Source: Tribonema minus (lineage: Eukaryota > Sar > Xanthophyceae > Tribonematales > Tribonemataceae). From it: DNA of 64,000 nt. The stretch spans positions 124,001 to 188,000 of the forward strand of contig JAFCMP010000131.1 in the NCBI GenBank assembly GCA_017506865.1, read 5' to 3'. Shown here piece by piece: positions 11,962-22,488 of this stretch (positions are counted from its first letter, which is position 1; each line of letters begins with the position of its first letter). The notes under the pieces are model-generated. The model did no database searches, was not told where the DNA came from, and saw only the letters and a list, made by a program, of their open reading frames with translations. The translations under genes and the position numbers were made by a program.

Positions 11962-14900
11962 ATGGCGTCCTTCAGCTTCAGCTTCGGTGACTTCGACGAG
12001 GATGATCTCGCAGAGCTCGCTATCTCAGAGGCTCATGCACAAACATCGCAAGCAACAGCGGCAGAAGCAGAATCATCTGCAGCCGCACATCAGGAGCCGA
12101 GTGCAGCAAATACAGCTTCCACTGCCCCTGCTGTCAAGTCACCGGTGAGCAGGACAGCTGCTGTCATCAATGAGGAAAGTGCACAAGACGCTGCGTTGAG
12201 TAAATCGCCAAAAGCTGCGGCCTCAGAGCCAATACTTCTAACGCAATCAGCAGCACCTGGAATAGCGAGAGAAGCTGCCAGGACAACGGCACCTCAACCA
12301 GCTGCAGCGCCGCCAACACAGTCAGTGGCGTCGAATGCAGCACCGACTCAAACGGAAGCCCAAGAACCATCTACAGAAGCAGGATTCGAACCAGCGGTGC
12401 AGCCAGCAGCAGAGGTCCCGCTGTCGCAGGCAGCACAACCACAGCCACCGACAGCACCACCGGCAGTAAACGCGGCGCCAACGCAAGATCAGGCGCGCTC
12501 TCCACCACCGCCCGCAGCGCGGAAGGCCGCGCCAACCAACTGGGCAGCTCTGGTCAAAGCTCCCCCAGGGCAGCGACAGCCCTCGCAGGCAGCAGCAGCA
12601 GCAGCAGCGGCAGCGGCACCGCTGTCAAAGAGTGGCGCGAGTGCGCGCAGACCCGTATTGGAGAGTCCGCCTCCAGAGCCGCTCTGCGTCTCCGAAGACC
12701 AGTGGCTTGAGCAAGCTCTGGCGGCGCTGGGCCCGTCGTCCAAAGCTAGCGCGTCGCCGGCGCAGCTCGCGAGCGCGCAGCAGCAGCAGCAGCAGAAACA
12801 GGACACGGCTGAGGCGGAGGCGGCGGCGAATGCGCTGTGGCGCGGCCTCGCGTGCAGGGGCATGGTGAACACGGGCAACACGTGCTACAGGCTGGCGGTG
12901 CTGCAGAGCCTGCTGGCGTGCGCGCCGCTGGCGGAGGCGGTGCTCGCGCGCCCTGCGCGCCGCCTGCTCGCCGCGCCCGCCGCCGCGGAGCACGTGCCGA
13001 CGTGGACGGCGCTGGCGCAGTTCTGGCGAGAGTTCTGGGGCATAGGAGCAGCCAACGCCGGCAAGGTGCGCGCTCGCTCGACATGAGTCATGAGTCGTGA
13101 GTAACGTAGCGTCGTCGCTGTCACGAGGCGACACATGCGCGCTTGCTTTCGCGCGCGTGGCGTGTCCCCCAGGACTGTGCTTCTCGATGCGCGCCTGGTT
13201 TCGATGTCTGCTGTGGCTTTGCCGCGTGTTTGGTTGGCAGCGCCGGCACCGTTCAAACACCGCCAGGACAGAGTCTTGTCGCCTCACTTATTCTGTCGGT
13301 TGCCGTGCTGATCGCTGAAGCAGGCGGTGAACCCCCAGGACACACTGAGGCAGGTGCTGGGGAGTTTTAGGGGGGCGGTGGCAGGGGAGCAGGAGGACGC
13401 GGAGGAGTTCCTGGCGTATTTTCTGGGGAAGTTGCACGACGAGGTGGAGCGGCTGGTTAAGAAACAGGCCAAGGATGCCGAGCAACACGTGAGTAGTATA
13501 AGCGCGGCTCAGTGAACAGCATTGAAGTGCTGCCGTATTGTACTGTCGCTATTATGTGTACTGTTGTTTTCAAGAAGCAGGCCAAGGATGCTGAGCAACA
13601 CGTGAGTAGCGGGTCGCGCGCGCGGTCAGCATCATTAGCTGAGCAAACACCATTGAAGTAATGCCGTACTGTGCTGCACTGTACTGTTGCTGTTGCGTAA
13701 TTGTAGGTACAGTTGCGCGAGTGCTGTAACAGCGGCCAAGGACGCCGAGCACCACGTGAGTGGGCGTACACGCGCGCGGCTGAGTGAGCAGCATTGAAGC
13801 GATGCCCTACTGTATTTTCACTGTTACGTATACGTACAGTTGCGCAACGAGTACTTCAAAGTATACTGTACATGTACAGTTGCGTATACTGTAACGGTGA
13901 CCACCGCATGCCCTGTGAAGAAACAGGCGAAGGATGCAGAGCAACACCTGAGTAAAGTAAGCACGGCTTAGTGAACAGCAGTGAAGTGATGCCATACTGC
14001 GCATAAGGCCTACGCATGCGCAGCTGAGTGAACAGTATTGATGTGGTGCCTCAGTGTATTGTTACTGTTGCGTGTACTGTTGCATAACAATATAATGCAA
14101 CAGCGGCAAAGGATGCTGAGCAGCACGTGAGTAGGCGTGCGTGCGCGCGCGGCTGAGGGAGCAGCATCAAAGTGATCCCCTCCTGCATTGTCGAAGTTAC
14201 GTACTTGAAGTATATGTACAGGTGCGTCACAAGTACATACTTACGAAGTACACTGTAACAGCGACGACACAGTTGCTGTTGCGTATAGGTACAGTACAAA
14301 TGCGTACTATATATACTGCAACGGTGTCTACAGTATGTGCTGCCGTTTCCCACCAACTGACGCAACTGCACCGACAGCGCCGCCACTGCTCAGTAGTACT
14401 TGTTGCCACTGCTCAGTAACTGCAGCAGCAATCAGCGACTTGTGTACCCCCCAGCTGCATGCAGTGCATTCTGCATTGCTTGGCGGTTGTCACACTGTGC
14501 AAGTTAGCTGGGTCAAGCTGACAGCAGCAGTCAACTCGCGGCGGTCGTGACGTGGCTGTAGCACCACAGATGGTGGATTGTGGTGTGTCAAGGGGCCCTG
14601 CGAAGGGGCTTCAGAATGGGAAGACTCAGAACGTGTTCACATCACTTCAATGTGAAGTGTGTCATGTTCAAGTCTGCTCGACTGCTTCTGGCTTTATTTT
14701 GATCTCATCAGTGATTCTCAGTGCATCATGCTCAACTGTGCTTCAGGCGTTGGCGAACTTAATCTCACTTCACTCTCTGCTTTCATTGGCGCAATGCAAC
14801 AACATCAGCACGTTGCATGTAGCAGGCCCATGGCAATGTCAGCAATGGCTTGCGGACATTGAACGTTGAGAGTTTCATGCCTACATACATTTGCACATAT

Positions 14901-17900
14901 GCTCGCACACTTTGATGTCTATGAACGCATGTGCGCATGTATCTACACTTGCGTACGTTTGCCCAGCATGGTTGCGCAGACTTCAAATCACAATCACATA
15001 CGCATGTATATACACGCAGGTACGTGCATGCGTGCATACCCATTTACAAGTACTGACGTACATACATGTATGATGCACCTGTCACGCCACTGCGCCTTCG
15101 CAGGCGGTTTTGCAGCAGGCGGCGGTGGACGACGAGTGGCAAGAAGTGGGGAGAGGCGGGGTGGCGGCCGTTGTGAATAGGTGAGCCTTGTGTGCACGCT
15201 GACCCAAGTCAACCTTAACTTTAACAATGTACATACCCTATCCAACTCAATGTCTTTGATGTATGCAACCATGAGGTTGGTGCGCGTTCTGTGTGCATTC
15301 TGGCCCTGACCCTAACCACGTAAACACTGCACAAACGTAACATGAGGTCTAATGCCAGTGTTGTTGGTCAGTGACCAATGGTCACTGAGATCACTTGCAG
15401 CTGTGTAGAAAGCGCAGCACAGGTCATTCATTGCGGGACAGTGCCTATGATGTATGTAAACTAATGACTTTCGATGCCCTGTGCTCCATGTAGGGTTGCA
15501 AAAAAGCGTATTTTGAAGTTTATTGTGGAGTTCAAGTGCCCCGTTTGTGGCAGACTGTATGCTCGGAATTGAGCAGACTCACCGCATGCCCCACAAATAC
15601 GCCCTTCATGCAGCATACTATCATGTTGAAGTTTGCTCACGACGTATTCCTGGTTGCCAAATACGCCCCAAGTACGCCATATTGTGTGGCCAAATACGTT
15701 TTTTTGCAACCCTAGCTCTATGTCACTGAGGACACTCGCAGCTAGAAACGCATTACAGGTCTAATATCTGTGGCATTGGTATGTGCAGCCAAAAAAGTGG
15801 AGTCCAACATCTGTGATGTTGGTATGTGCAGCCAGAAAAACAGAGTGTCAAGTCATGCAATGGGTGGCGTGGCCAAAGCACAGCAGGCGATTGCCCACTG
15901 CTCACACTCTGTGCCCATAGCCGGTAAAAACCCATGGTGCACCATGAGGGCAGTTCTCAGTTGGACTCAAATGCGCCGCAAAAGACGTGCTTCTGTGTGA
16001 TACACTGGTGTACCATTGTTGGTGCTGCACTGCGCGCGCAGAGTTCAAGTGGTCACTGTAGCTCTGCAGCACTACCGCAATTGCACTGCGGCGTGCCGTT
16101 TGCCTTCCAGATGCGCGATTACGACCCAGCGAACTCAGCCATGGACTGTGATAGCATGCCATGTGTGACCATGCCGAAATGGCGCCGTTGATGATCTTGA
16201 AGTTAGTCATGTTCATGTTGGTCACCTTCAAGCCGCAGCCGACTGCGCGCGCACAGCAGCGCCTGATAACACACCTCACGACGGTAACTAACCTCGCAGT
16301 TGAACTTCATCGCTGCGCACTGTGCGGCCGCAGGCAAGCGGAGGCGCGCGCCGCCGCTGTGGAGTCCGTCATCACCCGCGTCTTCCACGGGACGCTGCGC
16401 TCAGAGGCAAGTCACACGTCGCAGTTGTATGTACCATCTTCAGCCTCCGCCCTGACGACGTTCATCTGAATCAAACTCATCAGTTTGCACGTAAAAGGCT
16501 ATGAGTGTTTCAGCCACCTCAGCGCTTGGCGTTGTCAGCGACGCCTCACTGCCGCACACACTTAGGGTTAGGGTTTTGGGCATTGCCGTGGTGCTTTGAC
16601 AGCACTGCTACGTAGATAGCCTGGCTGCGACGATTGCCGCCATGAACAGCGCGAATCGACCTCGTGGCACTCTTGCAATACAAGCGCGCTTGCCGCACTG
16701 CGTGCGTGAGAGCTACACATGGCGTCGATAAGGCATGATTGCGCTCACTCACCCGCGATGGTACTGCCGCCACTGGCGGTGGCAAGGCATAGTTGCGCTC
16801 GCTTTCCCGTAGGTGCATTGCCGCCACTGGCGATCGTTTGCGCTCGCTTACCTGTCATGGCAACATCGCCGCTGCCGCGTCACCCCTCAGGTGCGCTGAG
16901 ACCGCGCCCCGCTCTCCTACGTACGACTCTTGTTTGAAGCCTCGCGCCGAACCTCTGCGCCAATTGTCGCCATCAACAGCGCGAACCTACCCCGTGGCAC
17001 TCTCGCAACACAAGCGTGCACTCCGCGTTGCGTGCGTGAGAGCCCATAAAGCGTCGGTAACTTGTGGTTGCGCTCTCGCTTACCTGTCGCGGCGCCGCAG
17101 CCACTGGCGGTGGCAAGGCACGGTTGCGCTCGCTAACCCGTAGGTGCATTGCCGCCACTGGCAATGGCTGCGCTTGCTCACCTGTCATGGCGCCGCCGCT
17201 GCTGCCGCATGCACCCCTCAGGTGCGCAGAGGCCGTGCCCCCCTCTCCGTCATGGTGGAGCCCTTCCACTGCCTGCAGCTGCCGGTGCCCCCCCCGGACG
17301 CCCCCCCCGCCAGACCCCCCGCTGGCGGCAGTTACAGGGGCGCGCCGCATCGGCCGCCGCCGCTGCAACTGGAGGCGATGCTCGCGGCGTTCTTCGGGGG
17401 GGAGGTGCTGGAGGGGGTGAGGGGGGGGGGGCGGGGGGTCGTGCGCGCGCAGCGCCAGAGCGCGCTGGAGTCGCTGCCGCGCGTCCTCACGCTGCAGCTC
17501 AAGCAGTACGCGTTCCACAGGGCGCACGGCACGGCGCTGCGCACGGGCAGGTGTGTATGTATGTACGCAGCCGACTGGGGGGGAGATATGGAGTGATTGT
17601 TGCGCGGCGCAGGCCGCCGAGCGGCGCCGGCGGTCGCGTGAGGGGCCCCAGCACTACCTCAATTCCTGACTCCATTTGACATCCACATTTCTAGCCCGCC
17701 ATAGCAGACCATATGACATCAGCTTCCACTTCAGTACGCCAGCGCTGCGATCATATCCTTACTTCCTAACTTCAACTCCAACTTGAACTTCACCATGCCT
17801 TCCCCCCCCGTGCGTCGCGCAGGCCCATCGCGTACCCGCTCGAGCTGCGCATCCCCGACGCGCACCTGGGCGCGAAGGCGCGCTCTGACGCTGCCAAGCG

Positions 17901-18644
17901 CGGCCGCACTTACCGCCTCTTCGCTGTGGTGTTGCACTACGGTGCCGCGGGCGCCGCGGCGTCGTCAGGGCACTACACGGCGCTGGTCAGACGTGGCGGC
18001 GGCGGCGGTGGCGGTGATGTGTGGTACGATTGCGACGACAGGTGAGTGGCGCATGCGTCTCCGAGTTGAAGTGAAAGTTGTGCACACTTCGACTGCGGGC
18101 TAGATGAGTGGCAAGCGTGCGCGAGACGCTGATGATTCTGATGGCGCAATGGGGGTAGTTTGATAGGGGTAGTTGATCTTTGCTGAAAAGACGCGCAGCG
18201 AGCACTGGACGGAGCGCTGGTGGTGCGGTGGTGGTGCGGCGTGGCGCGGTGCCGGCGAGGCGCCGCAGAGATCGTGGTAGTTCTGCATGTTGAGCAGTAT
18301 TCGGGTTAGGGTTAGGTTAGGTTTAGCAAAGAGGGCTTCGCTACCGCACCGTACACGATTCGTTCTGAAACACCCGCCCAAAACAGCAGCACATCTACTT
18401 CACACGTACTGCACTTGAGTGCTTCTCAACGAACTGCTCAACAGCACCTGCGTTTTCGTGTGGAGCCAGCATCACATCTGAAGAGGACTCAACGCGAGAG
18501 TAATGGAACACGCCCTCTGCTTCACTCCTCATGCGTGCCTGCAGGGTGATCACGCCGATCGACGAAGCGGACGTCCTGTCGCCGCGGCATGCACACGGCG
18601 CCGCGCCCTACCTCCTCTTCTACCAGCGCCAGCTGCCGGCGTAG
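11962..18644 (+). CDS. USP10: Ubiquitin carboxyl-terminal hydrolase, USP10/Ubp3 type
   Basis: Seven exons: 11962-13065, 13324-13488, 15104-15180, 16334-16406, 17222-17550, 17823-18041, 18545-18644; phases agree and total 688 aa. It removes ubiquitin from proteins as a cysteine protease. Residues 1-290 are Ala/Pro/Gln-rich and disordered. The Cys box is GMVNTGNTCYRLAVLQSLLA (NTGNTC holds the nucleophile); QEDAEEFL follows in exon 2; DDEWQEVG (exon 3) and VESVITRVFHGTLRSE (exon 4) match USP10-specific positions; LPRVLTLQLKQYAF is in exon 5; the His box SSGHYTALV and WYDCDD are in exon 6; and PYLLFYQRQLP ends the fold. Start: first in-frame ATG (MASFSFSFGDFDEDD). Intron 4 starts GCAAGT, a GC-AG intron. 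Intron 2 repeats the exon 2 donor junction and intron 4 repeats the exon 5 acceptor. Confidence 0.88.
13571..14135 (+). repeat. Donor-junction array in USP10-like intron 2
   Basis: The end of exon 2 plus donor (GCCAAGGATGCCGAGCAACAC then GTGAGT) recurs at about 13573, 13734, 13920 and 14104, each followed by similar intron sequence (GCTGAGTGAGCAGCATTGAAG). The spacing is 160-200 nt. Copies keep GTGAGT, except one reading CTGAGT. Confidence 0.85.
16740..17221 (+). repeat. Minisatellite and acceptor-junction copy in USP10-like intron 4
   Basis: CCACTGGCGGTGGCAAGGCA and GTTGCGCTCGCTTACC units repeat through the intron. At about 16880-16920 the sequence CACCCCTCAG-GTGCGC with GCCCCGCTCTCC copies the real exon 5 acceptor at 17221 and the following exon start. 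Confidence 0.75.
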
Positions 18645-20028
18645 CGGCGCGACGAGGGCTTGGGTTGCTGAGCGTTGCTGCACGTCGCGAGGCAGAAAAA
18701 GTGTCCAGCGAGGTTTACATGAAAGACTGAATGGCCTGCGAACATGCCTGAGGTCTCGCCTGCACAGCGTCGACTCTCATCAAAGAGAAACGTTGTGATG
18801 AGCATCACGCGGAGCAGCGATTGGGCTTCCCCCAATTCGAGGCGCTCGTGACGAGGCGTTAATAATGCGAGACTCCGATGCTGGTGCTCGTTTTTGTGTG
18901 GCTTTTGATGCGTGCTGGTGGTGTTTGGCTGTGTGCCCTGCAGCGGCGACCATGTGTACATATGTGGGGAGTGCATGACTGCGTGCGCCGACGACCGCGT
19001 GACAACAGGCCGCCATGTACTATACTTCGATGTATCATGCGGGTGACACGGGATACATACTGAAGTATGTACTTCAAGTAGGTAGCATGTCACAAGGCCC
19101 CCAAAAGCATCATGCAGCTACCACTCGACGTATGCTTGGCAAGCGTTCAGTGCATCTTTTTAAGTGTAAATCCTCCTGTGTTGGGCTACCAGCTGGATCT
19201 GGCCTCCCCTACATGTGAGACCTTTCCATACTGAACACTCATGCGTCGGATGCTAAAAAGGCTACCTACAGAGGTCTTTTGACTACTGTGGATATGATGG
19301 CACTGTTTGACTTGTGGCCAATGACTGCAGCAGCGGCGACCACGGTTATTGGTGGAAGGCATTCAATTTGACGGCTTACCACACCTTGTCACCTATAGCT
19401 CTGCAATCTTTTGATTCGATTTCATGATACGTCGTGCGTACGCGGCCTTGTCGCGGTGCCGCACCTCCTTGCTGGGCGCCTTGCCGCGCAGGCGCACCAT
19501 GGCGCGATCAGGGGTGTTTACCAAGCAAGGACCGTTTTGCACGAGTCGTTTCGCTGATTCTGCCTAAAAGCTGAGTGCCTGACAGCCGCGGGACCTAAAT
19601 TTGGGGTAAATTGAACTGGTCCATGACCTGCTTGCGCTTGCCGTCGCACGGGACGAGGTCACAAAACAGCTCTCTCACAAGGTCCGCCATGGCCCATTGA
19701 CGATACCGCCGCACGACGTGAGCAACACTGCGGTCTCAGACTGCCCTATGCCATGCCAATGATCACTGCAGAGTCCGGCACTTTTGAATATTCTCTGCAG
19801 CTGCTCCCTCTTCGTGGAGCGGTATCAGAGTACCGTAATTCCGAAGCAAGCGATGCGTTTGCGGCCGGCTCTGAAACAACTGCGCGCTCGTCGCACTCAC
19901 GCCTTTTTCACATCAGCACATTCAGTACACTTCACAACAGCCAACAGGAATATGCCGTGTGTGTGGAACGACGGGTTGCCGAGCGCCGAGCACGTACTTG
20001 TGGACGTGTTTTGATTTATTAAGGCCCG
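18645..20028. other. Intergenic; contains one copy of a dispersed repeat
   Basis: No gene is recognised in this stretch. A TTAGGG-like tract lies just upstream, inside the last intron of the deubiquitinase gene (18302-18325). The dispersed ~250-bp repeat copy occupies about 19165-19435. Confidence 0.45.
19165..19435 (+). repeat. Dispersed ~250-bp repeat, copy A
   Basis: Shares ordered blocks with 26735-26965 and 35366-35630 and, inverted, with 30575-30672: GGGCTACCAGCTGGA, GAGACCTTTCCATACTGAAC, GCAGCAGCGGCGACCACGG, GGTGGAAGGCA and GATCGTTTCCATGA-like ends. It is non-coding in all frames. Size and scatter suit a short non-autonomous mobile element; no clear terminal repeats are visible. Confidence 0.75.
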
Positions 20029-20297
20029 AGATTGGCCGGGTTGCCTATGCAATCGAAAAGTTTGCTTCACCGCCGCAGCCTAGCCTGCACTGCGCCCTAG
20101 GAGCTTGGATACCGGCGCTGCAACACAGCGTCACAGTACTTTTGCACCGGTATCCGGCGCTGCAACACAGCGTCACAGTACTTTTGCACCGGTATCCAAG
20201 CTCCTGGGGCGCAGTGCCAACTAGGCTGCTGCGTTGAAGCAAACTTTCCAATCGTATAGGCAACCCGGCTCCCTTGATCCTTTATATATGCAAGTCC
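20029..20297. mobile_element. Palindromic foldback made of two inverted LINE 3' ends
   Basis: Left arm (20046-20113) and right arm (20191-20266) are inverted copies of each other with a few mismatches. Between them a 42-bp unit is repeated directly twice (20114-20155 and 20156-20197). The right arm matches 61747-61860, the end of the LINE open frame and its tail (GGTATCCAAGCTCCT, TAGGCTGCTGCGTTGA, CTTTATA..GCAAGTCC). No coding capacity. It sits about 140 bp past the stop codon of the TM2 gene. Confidence 0.8.
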
Positions 20298-20436
20298 ACA
20301 AGCACTTTTGCACATCGGCGGCAAAGCACATGTCCTCTGTGACGACGACGCCATCGCATTTCAGCACCGTCGCGTACTGCATCATTTCCAAGCATGCACA
20401 AATATATTTCCACACATGAAACGACATGGAATGTAT

Positions 20437-20865
20437 TTACATGTTCTCGTACAGCGGCACGTCGTTGCCGTCGGGGAAGGCGTTGACGAGGACGCGGATG
20501 AAATCCACAAGCCACCAAATCCCGAAGCCGCCGGCCGTGATGAGCTTTACTACGCCGGCGACGATATACCACGGGTTGCCGACGGCCAAGTAGAACCAGT
20601 CGACGCCTAAGCACCCCACGAAAAATGAGATGAGGAAAGTCGTCAGCTGTGATTTCTGGTGGTAGTTGCAGATGCTCGTCTGCGGGTCGGGCTCGTGCGT
20701 AATGTAGCTGCCGTCGCACTCGCACACGCCCTCCGTCTCCGAGAACCTGTAGCACGACGCGTACTGCGGACACTGGCTGTCGTACAGACAATCGACGCGG
20801 TGCGTCGCGCACGACGCTCGTGCGACGAGCGCCGCCAGAATGACGGCAAGAATTGACGATCTCAT
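20437..20865 (-). CDS. TM2-domain membrane protein
   Basis: An intronless 142-residue protein from ATG at 20865 to TAA at 20437. Residues 1-20 (MRSSILAVILAALVARASCA) are a signal peptide. Residues 21-72 are Cys-rich and extracytoplasmic (DCLYDSQCPQYASCYRF, CECDGSYIT). Two membrane helices follow (TTFLISFFVGCLGVDWFYLA and the segment ending GGFGIWWLVDFIRV). The short turn GVDWFYL and GGFGIWWLVD are TM2 signatures; human TM2D1-3 share this layout. The frame is open further upstream (to about 21114), but the signal peptide supports the 20865 start. Roles of the family are poorly defined (links to Notch/amyloid biology in animals); none can be assigned here. Confidence 0.85.
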   Translation of the reverse strand: MRSSILAVILAALVARASCATHRVDCLYDSQCPQYASCYRFSETEGVCECDGSYITHEPDPQTSICNYHQKSQLTTFLISFFVGCLGVDWFYLAVGNPWYIVAGVVKLITAGGFGIWWLVDFIRVLVNAFPDGNDVPLYENM

Positions 20866-22488
20866 CTCTGCTGGCGCGACTTCGCGGCTTCGATGCATGT
20901 GCAACGCCCGTCGGGACGTCGTCACACACGATGCCACACGATGCCCCCCCTTCGTCGAGTTGCCCCCCTTCGTCGAGTTTATCAACTGTGCAACTCCATT
21001 TATTCTGCCCCCCGGGGGAATAAAAACATACTTTGAGAGGTACGTGTGTGTGTGTGTCGACTCACAAAAAAGACTTGTGCGATAGCGTGCACACTTGGAT
21101 GGGATCTTATTCAACGCTCAAGCACGTTATTTAGCGCGTTAAAATGATGTGATTGCCAGCGTGCCGTCTCGATATCGCGCGCGATGCCCTTGGGGATATC
21201 TCGAGCTCCTAGGCCTCGCCGTCTTCATTCAGGATGCGGACGACGGCGCTCAACCAAAGCACAAGAATGTGAGAGTCTGAGCCGATACGACGCTTGCCCA
21301 CCATCAGTGCTCACCCACTGCCTTGGCATGACATCGCAGGAACCGCTTGGATGCATACGCCGCCAGATCATGGACCGACACTTGGAAGTAGATTCTGTGG
21401 TCGGATGCGTTGCGTAATGTGCAGCGACCGACAGCAAGCCAGCGTACACCGCACTGCACTATGTAAGCAACACAGTGGCAGCGGTTTGTCCAATATCACG
21501 CGATGATCATCGCGAAAGCCAGGCACTCTGAACATCTTTGCAGCTACAGTACCTATAACGAAGAATCGTGAAGCAGTCAAAAATTTAATGAAAATAATAG
21601 TAAAAATGTTATGTTTCACATTTCTGAAGCATGTGATGCATTCATGTGATGCATTCATGTGAAGCATGTGATTCACATTTCTGAAGCATGTGATGCATTT
21701 GCGGTTGAGCTTATCACAGCTGCGCTTGCCGCACTCAAAACACCACACCAGCACATTGATTTCACTCCACCGCAGACAACATACGAACATCAAGAAGAAC
21801 AACACAACAGGCATGCACCGTTTACTCAACGTATATTACGGCACGTCAGGAGTGCAAACAACTCAGCTGGCCGGAGCGAGGACATTGCGCTGCAGAGCGC
21901 CAATGATCTTGGCCACACGAACGTTCTGCACGCAGTCGTTGAAGTGAGCAGCAGCCACAGCGCTCATTGCCCATGCTGCGCTGCGGTGGCGCGCAGCACC
22001 CGCCGCTGCGCAATCGCTGCGCGCACCGCGCCACAGGGCCGGCCGCAGCAGATACTGCTTGCTGCTATAGCGCCACAGTACGTCGTAACGCCGTGCGTTG
22101 GGGCTGCGGCAGATTGCTGCAGCGCCACCCTTCCCCCCCACTGCAATGTCTTGCTGCCGATTGAGACCAATTATCAACCGGCAGCCCCGCTGCTCGGTGC
22201 GTTTCTGTTGTGGGTATTCAATTCAGCACGGCATGAACCAGCACGAGTCGGTCCCGTCGGCGATAGTGTCCGCTGCGACGCAGGTCCACTGCCGCTGAGA
22301 GCTGAGCGCTGCCTTGCAGGCAGGCCGCGCCGCTGCGAATGCCTCGCTGCTGCCGGCCATGCGTTTTATACAGACAACGCCAGCGGCGGTGGTGGCAGCG
22401 GCGGCGGCGCGCAAGCTCTGCGGCAGCGCAGACGTGCGCAGCGCCGGCACACAACGCGATGATGCGCGTGGCGGCGCTGGCGGGGGTG
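20866..22488. other. Intergenic between TM2 gene and PRP18 3' end; no confident gene
   Basis: A repeated GCATGTGATGCATTCATGTGA motif lies at 21625-21690. A plus frame at 21659-22462 and a minus frame ending HFNDCVQNVRVAKIIGALQR (about 21863-21970) are open, but neither has a domain I recognise, so I do not call them genes. The minus frame is the more protein-like of the two. Confidence 0.35.

Noticed and set aside
20029..20297. DNA transposon or DIRS-type terminal inverted repeats
   Set aside because: The arms match the coding end and tail of a restriction-like-endonuclease LINE; no transposase or tyrosine recombinase is present.
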